A stretch of 11,009 nt of DNA from an uncultured Clostridia bacterium (GTDB taxonomy: Bacteria > Bacillota > Clostridia > JAAYHZ01). Positions 6,950-11,009 of this stretch are shown here, one piece after another. The stretch lies in NCBI GenBank assembly GCA_937894465.1, contig CALCRE010000221.1:1-11009 (forward strand), written 5' to 3'. The first letter of the stretch is position 1. Every line of letters starts with the position of its first letter. The position numbers were made by a program, and so were the translations under genes. The notes under the pieces were generated by a model that was not told the origin of the DNA, searched no databases, and saw nothing but the letters and a program-made list of their open reading frames with translations.

Positions 6950-8401
6950 ATGTTGTTAAGTAAATTGATGGCAGGCTTAGAATATGAAGTTGTATCCGGC
7001 GCCAAGGACAGGGAGGTAACCGGAGTCTGTGACGATTCGAGGTTTGTTACGAAGGACAATGTTTTTGTTTGTATCGACGGTACTGTCACCGACGGTCATC
7101 AATATGCCGCCGATGCTATTGAGAAAGGATGTAATTCCTTGATTGTGCAAAAATCATTACACCTTTCTGTCCCGTCTACCGTTACTGTGATCAAGACATC
7201 GGATACAAGAAAGGCTTTGGCTAATGCCGCTTGTATCTTTTATGACAAACCTTTTGAGAAGTTCAAGTTAGCAGGTATCACGGGAACCAAGGGGAAGACC
7301 ACCATTGTATACATGTTAAGATATATATTTGAAGCGGCTCGGGTCAGATACGGCATTATAGGGACCATATCCAACATTGTCAATCATGTGGTGCGTAAAA
7401 CGGGAAGAACCACACCGGAGTCCCTGCAATTGCAGAAAACCTTTTATGAAATGGCAGATGAAGACACCCAATATGTTGCCATGGAAGTTTCATCCCAAGG
7501 ATTGATGCTTCATCGTGTATATGGGACGCTTTTTGATATTGGCGTTTACAATAATATATCCAGAGCACACATCGGACCGAAGGAACATGAAAGCTTTGAG
7601 GATTATTTGGCCAATAAGATTAAATTGTTTTCCATATGTAAAGAAGGATTGATTAATGTGGATGACGCTCATGCACAAGATGTGATTTCAGGAGCCACAT
7701 GCAAAATATATACTTATGGAATCAATCACAAAGCTGACTTTTTTGCCGACGGAATTACTAAATTTTATGATAAGGTGGAATTTGATTTTAATACTCCCAC
7801 TTATAAAAAAAGAATGACTGTGAATATGCCCGGTAAATACAATGTTTATAACGGATTAGCTGCAGCAGCCACAGCATATTTATGGGGTTTTGATCCGGAG
7901 TTTATTGCAAAAGGCTTGGCAGAGGTTTCGGTTCCAGGTAGGACGGAAAAACTGGATTTGCCTTTAGATTGCACTGTTATGATCGATTATGCCCACAGCC
8001 CGGACAGTTTGTTAAATTTGTTAAGCGAATTAAAGGAGTTGGTTCCCGGAAGATTGGTTTGTCTATTTGGATGTGGCGGAGACCGTGACAGAACCATGAG
8101 ACCTATGATGGGAGAAATAGCAGGGACCCATGCTGATTTTACCGTTATTACTTCAGATAATCCCCGTACGGAGAAACCGGAAAACATCATCAACGATATC
8201 GAAGAAGGTATGTTGAAAACCAAAGGTAAATATATTAAAATTACCGACAGAACAGAGGCCATTAAATACGCACTGGAAAGTGCTTTACCAAACGATTTGA
8301 TTGTCTTAGCCGGAAAAGGCCATGAGGACTATATTGAAAGTAACGGTAAAAAGTATCATTACGATGAGCGAGAAATTGTACGTGAACTGTTAAAGATATG
8401 A
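6950..8401 (+). CDS. murE: UDP-N-acetylmuramoyl-tripeptide synthetase MurE (predicted meso-DAP type)
   Basis: This 483-residue ATP-dependent Mur ligase adds the third amino acid to UDP-MurNAc-L-Ala-D-Glu in the cytoplasm. The N-terminal UDP-binding domain includes the CDDSR motif. The ATP loop is TGTKGKTT (Lys116), and MEVSSQGL and the NKIKLF lysine region follow in the central domain. The C-terminal domain holds DYAHSPDSL, FGCGGDRD and TSDNPR. The DNPR motif (403-406) is the known signature for meso-diaminopimelate; lysine-adding enzymes usually differ at the Arg. The segment NISRAHIGPKEH replaces the usual TRDHLDxHG, marking a divergent MurE subfamily; Ala stands where Asp is common. The start is ATG 6950, with AAGGGGAGG at 6931-6939. 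It lies 39 nt after the PBP gene. Confidence 0.95.
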   Translation: MLLSKLMAGLEYEVVSGAKDREVTGVCDDSRFVTKDNVFVCIDGTVTDGHQYAADAIEKGCNSLIVQKSLHLSVPSTVTVIKTSDTRKALANAACIFYDKPFEKFKLAGITGTKGKTTIVYMLRYIFEAARVRYGIIGTISNIVNHVVRKTGRTTPESLQLQKTFYEMADEDTQYVAMEVSSQGLMLHRVYGTLFDIGVYNNISRAHIGPKEHESFEDYLANKIKLFSICKEGLINVDDAHAQDVISGATCKIYTYGINHKADFFADGITKFYDKVEFDFNTPTYKKRMTVNMPGKYNVYNGLAAAATAYLWGFDPEFIAKGLAEVSVPGRTEKLDLPLDCTVMIDYAHSPDSLLNLLSELKELVPGRLVCLFGCGGDRDRTMRPMMGEIAGTHADFTVITSDNPRTEKPENIINDIEEGMLKTKGKYIKITDRTEAIKYALESALPNDLIVLAGKGHEDYIESNGKKYHYDEREIVRELLKI

Positions 8402-8405
8402 TAAA

Positions 8406-8455
8406 CCGCCATAACGGAGAAAAGGTTGATAATAGAGAAATAACCCGTTATGCGG
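8406..8455 (+). other. Long-loop stem-loop between murE and murF
   Basis: CCGC-(C)-ATAACGG (8406-8417) pairs with CCGTTATGCGG (8445-8455), giving an 11-bp stem with a single bulged C at 8410 and a 27-nt loop. It starts four bases after the murE stop codon. There is no U tract afterwards, so it is not an ordinary intrinsic terminator. It could stabilise an mRNA end or mark a processing site. The murE-murF gap (122 nt) is the longest within this operon and holds no convincing gene. Confidence 0.5.
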
Positions 8456-8523
8456 GTACCTGGAATAAGACGTATGAAGTGTGACGAAAAATGGAGTGGG
8501 GCTAACTTAAAAGGAGGAAGATT

Positions 8524-9912
8524 ATGTATAAGTTAACCGTTGGAGAAATTAATAAGGCTGTAGCCGGTTCTACCGGTGGCAACAAAGAAACCGTTATTAT
8601 GGGTGTTGCTACTGACAGCAGGGAAGTCCGTGAGGGTTATTTGTTTGTTGCCATTCAAGGTGAACATTTTGACGGACATGACTTTATTAATCAAGCGGTT
8701 GACTTAGGTGCGACGGTTTTAATCGTGTCAAAGGATGTGCAAACGGAAAAAAACGTGACAGTGATCAAAGTATCCGATACCGTCAAGGCCCTGGGTGATC
8801 TTGCTAAATACACCCGATCCATGTTTAAAAAACCGGTGATTGCCGTAACGGGAAGTGTGGGAAAATCCAGCACCGTCACAATGATCGGTTTAGCCCTTGG
8901 AAAAGACAAGAAAGTATTGACACCGGAGAAAAACTTCAATAACCATATCGGTTTGCCCAAAACATTGATCAACTTGGATGACTCATATGATTATGCGGTT
9001 GTGGAAATGGGAATGAGCGGCTTCGGTGAAATCGCCTATTTGTCTTCTCTTGCCAAACCGGATGTTGCGGTGATTTCCAACATCGGCATTTCTCACATCG
9101 GAAAATTAGGTTCGAAACAGAATATTTTGAAAGCTAAAATGGAAATCATACAAGGAATGAATCCCGAATCCGGTTTGTTGCTTATGAATGGTGATGACGG
9201 TCTTTTAAAAGGTGTGAAAGATTTTCTACCTGTTAAGAGTATTTACTTCGGAACGGAAGAAGGGAATGATTATACTGCGTTTAATATAAACAAGTACAAA
9301 AGTGGGAAACCTGTGTACCAAATAAAAATGAACAATCGGGATTATGAAGTGCGATTGAATGTTCCGGGGTATCATATGGTGTACAATTCCTTGGCGGCAT
9401 TAGCCGCAGCAAATGAATTAGGTGTTTCGCCGATGTCTGCCATCGAGGGGATCGGTGGATTCACAAACAAATCACAAAGAATGGAAATCATTAGAATCGG
9501 AGAAGGAATCGTAATCAATGACACTTATAATGCAAGTCCCGAGTCTGTTGAGGCGGCATTATCGGTTCTTGGAGACTTGACAGACAACAGAAGAAAAGTT
9601 GTTGTTTTGGGCGATATGCTTGAGATGGGGGGCTTTTCCGAGGATGCACACCGTCAACTTGGCTCATCTTGCGTGGAGCATGGGATAGACCTTATGATTC
9701 TATTGGGCGAACAAGCGAAATTTATTTCGGAAGGTGCCATAAGAGCGGGAATGAATGCCGGGAATATCTATCTGTGCGACAACCATCAACAGTTGAATGA
9801 CTTGTTAACCTTATTGGTCAAGAGCAATGATGCAGTTTTGGTGAAAGGCTCCAGGGGAATGAAAATGGAAGAGGGCGTTCAAACGATATCTGCAATGTGG
9901 GAAAAGGGGTAA
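8524..9912 (+). CDS. murF: UDP-N-acetylmuramoyl-tripeptide--D-alanyl-D-alanine ligase MurF
   Basis: This 462-residue cytoplasmic Mur ligase joins the D-Ala-D-Ala dipeptide to the UDP-MurNAc-tripeptide using ATP. It opens with the MurF-type domain containing VATDSREV and FVAIQGEHFDGHDF. The P-loop TGSVGKSST follows (Lys114), then the MurF-specific TPEKNFNNHIGLP, VVEMGMSGFGEI and SNIGISHI with the downstream Lys region. The C-terminal domain has INDTYNASPESVEAAL, LGDMLEMG and VLVKGSRGMKME. All of these are standard for the family, and the length is normal. The start is ATG 8524, with AAGGAGGAAG immediately upstream, the best Shine-Dalgarno site of the operon. Its last codons also supply the AAGGGG that serves mraY, so the two genes are tightly linked. 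Confidence 0.97.
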   Translation: MYKLTVGEINKAVAGSTGGNKETVIMGVATDSREVREGYLFVAIQGEHFDGHDFINQAVDLGATVLIVSKDVQTEKNVTVIKVSDTVKALGDLAKYTRSMFKKPVIAVTGSVGKSSTVTMIGLALGKDKKVLTPEKNFNNHIGLPKTLINLDDSYDYAVVEMGMSGFGEIAYLSSLAKPDVAVISNIGISHIGKLGSKQNILKAKMEIIQGMNPESGLLLMNGDDGLLKGVKDFLPVKSIYFGTEEGNDYTAFNINKYKSGKPVYQIKMNNRDYEVRLNVPGYHMVYNSLAALAAANELGVSPMSAIEGIGGFTNKSQRMEIIRIGEGIVINDTYNASPESVEAALSVLGDLTDNRRKVVVLGDMLEMGGFSEDAHRQLGSSCVEHGIDLMILLGEQAKFISEGAIRAGMNAGNIYLCDNHQQLNDLLTLLVKSNDAVLVKGSRGMKMEEGVQTISAMWEKG

Positions 9913-9919
9913 AAGTAAA

Positions 9920-10903
9920 GTGGATCAAATATTGGAGTTTTCATACCATACCGTAGTATTTGTTTTGTCGTTTATCATGGCGACTTTATGGGGAATCATT
10001 GTAATTCCGCTTTTAAGAAAGTTAAAGTTCGGTCAAACGGTAAGAGATGACGGCCCGGCTACCCACCTAAAAAAAACAGGTACACCTACCATCGGTGGTT
10101 TGATTTTCTATTTGCCTGTATTATTCTTTACGATACTATACGGAAATCGGTTTCCTAAAATTATCGGCTTGGCCCTTGCGTTTTTTGGATTCGGTGCCAT
10201 CGGTTTAGTAGATGATTTAATCAAAGTGTTGAAAAAAAGCAAAGACGGTTTAAGTGCATTTCAAAAGACAATACTGCAACTGCTGGTAGCCACCGGATTT
10301 GTGATTTATTGTATTATGGTGATGGATTTGGGTACCGATATGATTCTTCCGTTTACTAAAATGTCACGCAGCGTGCAAATACCCGGTTGGATATACTACC
10401 CGTTTTTAATTTTGGTTTTGTATTTTATGACCAATTCGGTGAATTTGACAGACGGGGTGGACGGCCTTTGCAGTGGTGTTTCGCTGTTAGTCTTGTTGTT
10501 TTTTGTTTTAACAGCTAAAAATATACTTGGTTTTGAATACTCTATTATTTTTAATGCTGCTTTGAGTGGGGGATTAATCGGATTCTTAGTGTATAACTTA
10601 CATCCAGCCAAGGTTTTTATGGGTGATACCGGATCTTTAGCCCTAGGCGGTGCTATAACCGCTTTGGCAATTCTGATGAAAATACCCTGGATTTTATTAA
10701 TCGTCGGTGTAATCTATATCGCTGAATCCCTTTCGGTTGTTATACAGGTCAGCCATTTTAAAAGAACCGGAAAAAGAGTTTTTAAAATGTCACCTCTCCA
10801 TCATCATTTTGAATTGTCCGGTTGGAATGAAGTGAAAGTGGTACATGTTTTTTGGGGAATAACCCTAATCGGGTGTATACTGGCATGCTTTACCTTGTTT
10901 TAG
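9920..10903 (+). CDS. mraY: Phospho-N-acetylmuramoyl-pentapeptide-transferase MraY
   Basis: This 327-residue polytopic membrane enzyme transfers phospho-MurNAc-pentapeptide from UDP to undecaprenyl phosphate, forming lipid I on the inner membrane face. About ten hydrophobic segments are visible. Family marks are RDDGPATHLKKTGTPTIGG near the N-terminus, the Asp pair in GLVDDLIK (Asp98-Asp99), NSVNLTDGVDGL (Asn175, Asp178), VFMGDTGSLALGG (Asp236) and the MSPLHHHFE loop with His294-His296. All catalytic positions are present. The start is GTG 9920, seven bases after the murF stop. Its Shine-Dalgarno sequence AAGGGG (9904-9909) lies inside the end of murF, which suggests translational coupling. 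murD would normally follow but is not seen in the remaining 106 bases. Confidence 0.97.
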   Translation: MDQILEFSYHTVVFVLSFIMATLWGIIVIPLLRKLKFGQTVRDDGPATHLKKTGTPTIGGLIFYLPVLFFTILYGNRFPKIIGLALAFFGFGAIGLVDDLIKVLKKSKDGLSAFQKTILQLLVATGFVIYCIMVMDLGTDMILPFTKMSRSVQIPGWIYYPFLILVLYFMTNSVNLTDGVDGLCSGVSLLVLLFFVLTAKNILGFEYSIIFNAALSGGLIGFLVYNLHPAKVFMGDTGSLALGGAITALAILMKIPWILLIVGVIYIAESLSVVIQVSHFKRTGKRVFKMSPLHHHFELSGWNEVKVVHVFWGITLIGCILACFTLF

Positions 10904-10935
10904 CATAACAATGAAAGATTATGTTTAAACTTTTT

Positions 10936-10942
10936 AGGAGGG
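10936..10942 (+). promoter_or_regulatory. Orphan ribosome-binding site of the next dcw gene (expected murD)
   Basis: AGGAGGG at 10936-10942 matches the anti-Shine-Dalgarno sequence almost completely, but no ATG, GTG or TTG follows at 5-12 nt. The later in-frame candidates, GTG 10982 and TTG 10988, run into TAG within seven codons. Sequence resembling a transposable-element end begins about ten bases after the site, which suggests the start codon has been displaced to the right of the window. Confidence 0.55.
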
Positions 10943-10950
10943 AGAATAAC

Positions 10951-11009
10951 CGGTAAGTCAACTACCCACCACCTAAAGGTAGTGGGCTTGCAAAAGCCCT
11001 AGTTGACTA
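10951..11009. mobile_element. Nested palindrome, probable IS200/IS605-family element end (partial)
   Basis: Outer arms AGTCAACTA (10956-10964) and TAGTTGACT (11000-11008) pair perfectly over 9 bp. Inside them CCCACCACC (10965-10973) pairs with GGTAGTGGG (10978-10986) with one C/A mismatch. GGGCTT (10984-10989) pairs with AAGCCC (10994-10999). The two inner hairpins share GGG 10984-10986, so they compete. From memory, this kind of sequence (CTACCCACCACC... followed by GTGGGCTT) accompanies IS200/IS605 tnpB elements in Clostridia; no transposase is visible because the window ends here. The left boundary is estimated. It could be a full element, a solo palindromic end, or a structured RNA. Confidence 0.5.

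Noticed and set aside
8426..8454. TTGATA followed by TATGCG as a promoter for murF
   Set aside because: The -10 match is poor and the sequence is better explained as part of the 8406-8455 stem-loop.
8474..8536. A 20-codon open frame starting at ATG 8474 and overlapping the murF start
   Set aside because: It has no Shine-Dalgarno sequence, and its codons overlap the murF ribosome-binding site; it is most likely chance.
10904..11009. CRISPR repeat as an explanation of the right-edge palindrome
   Set aside because: Only one copy is present and no spacer-repeat periodicity is visible; the nested fold fits a transposon end better.

Overview
The window looks like low-GC Gram-positive chromosome, most likely an anaerobic, probably spore-forming member of the Clostridia (Bacillota). 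The evidence is A/T-rich DNA, purine-rich Shine-Dalgarno sites ahead of almost every gene, a division/cell-wall (dcw) cluster in the Firmicute order, a SpoVD/Pbp2B-type penicillin-binding protein with PASTA domains, and a MurE with the DNPR signature of meso-diaminopimelate addition. No species can be named. All supported genes are on the + strand.

Layout. Bases 1-82 are a leader with a small perfect hairpin at the window edge. A two-gene unit follows: a NagA-like amidohydrolase (83-1279) and a RodA-type SEDS glycosyltransferase (1257-2399), which overlap by 23 nt. A long-loop intrinsic terminator (2462-2515) closes this unit. A consensus-like vegetative promoter (2581-2609) and two TGGGN boxes spaced like MraZ operators (2619-2633) then open the dcw operon. 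Its order is mraZ (2690), rsmH (3154), an ftsL-like gene (4130), a class B PBP (4697), murE (6950), murF (8524) and mraY (9920-10903).

How the genes work together. MurE and MurF complete the UDP-MurNAc-pentapeptide in the cytoplasm and MraY moves it onto undecaprenyl phosphate. RodA-type polymerases and the class B PBP use the flipped lipid product for glycan polymerisation and crosslinking. FtsL is a divisome scaffold, RsmH methylates 16S rRNA, and MraZ is the operon's probable autorepressor. NagA may return amino sugars recovered from wall turnover to precursor synthesis.

Right edge. After mraY there is an excellent Shine-Dalgarno sequence (AGGAGG at 10936-10941) where murD would be expected to start. 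No usable start codon follows it. Instead the sequence enters a compact nested palindrome (10956-11008) that resembles the terminal hairpins of IS200/IS605-family (TnpB-associated) elements. A mobile element therefore appears to sit between the ribosome-binding site and the start codon of the next, probably essential, gene. This is the most unusual part of the window; the rest is a well-conserved core locus with some noteworthy regulatory and subfamily details.
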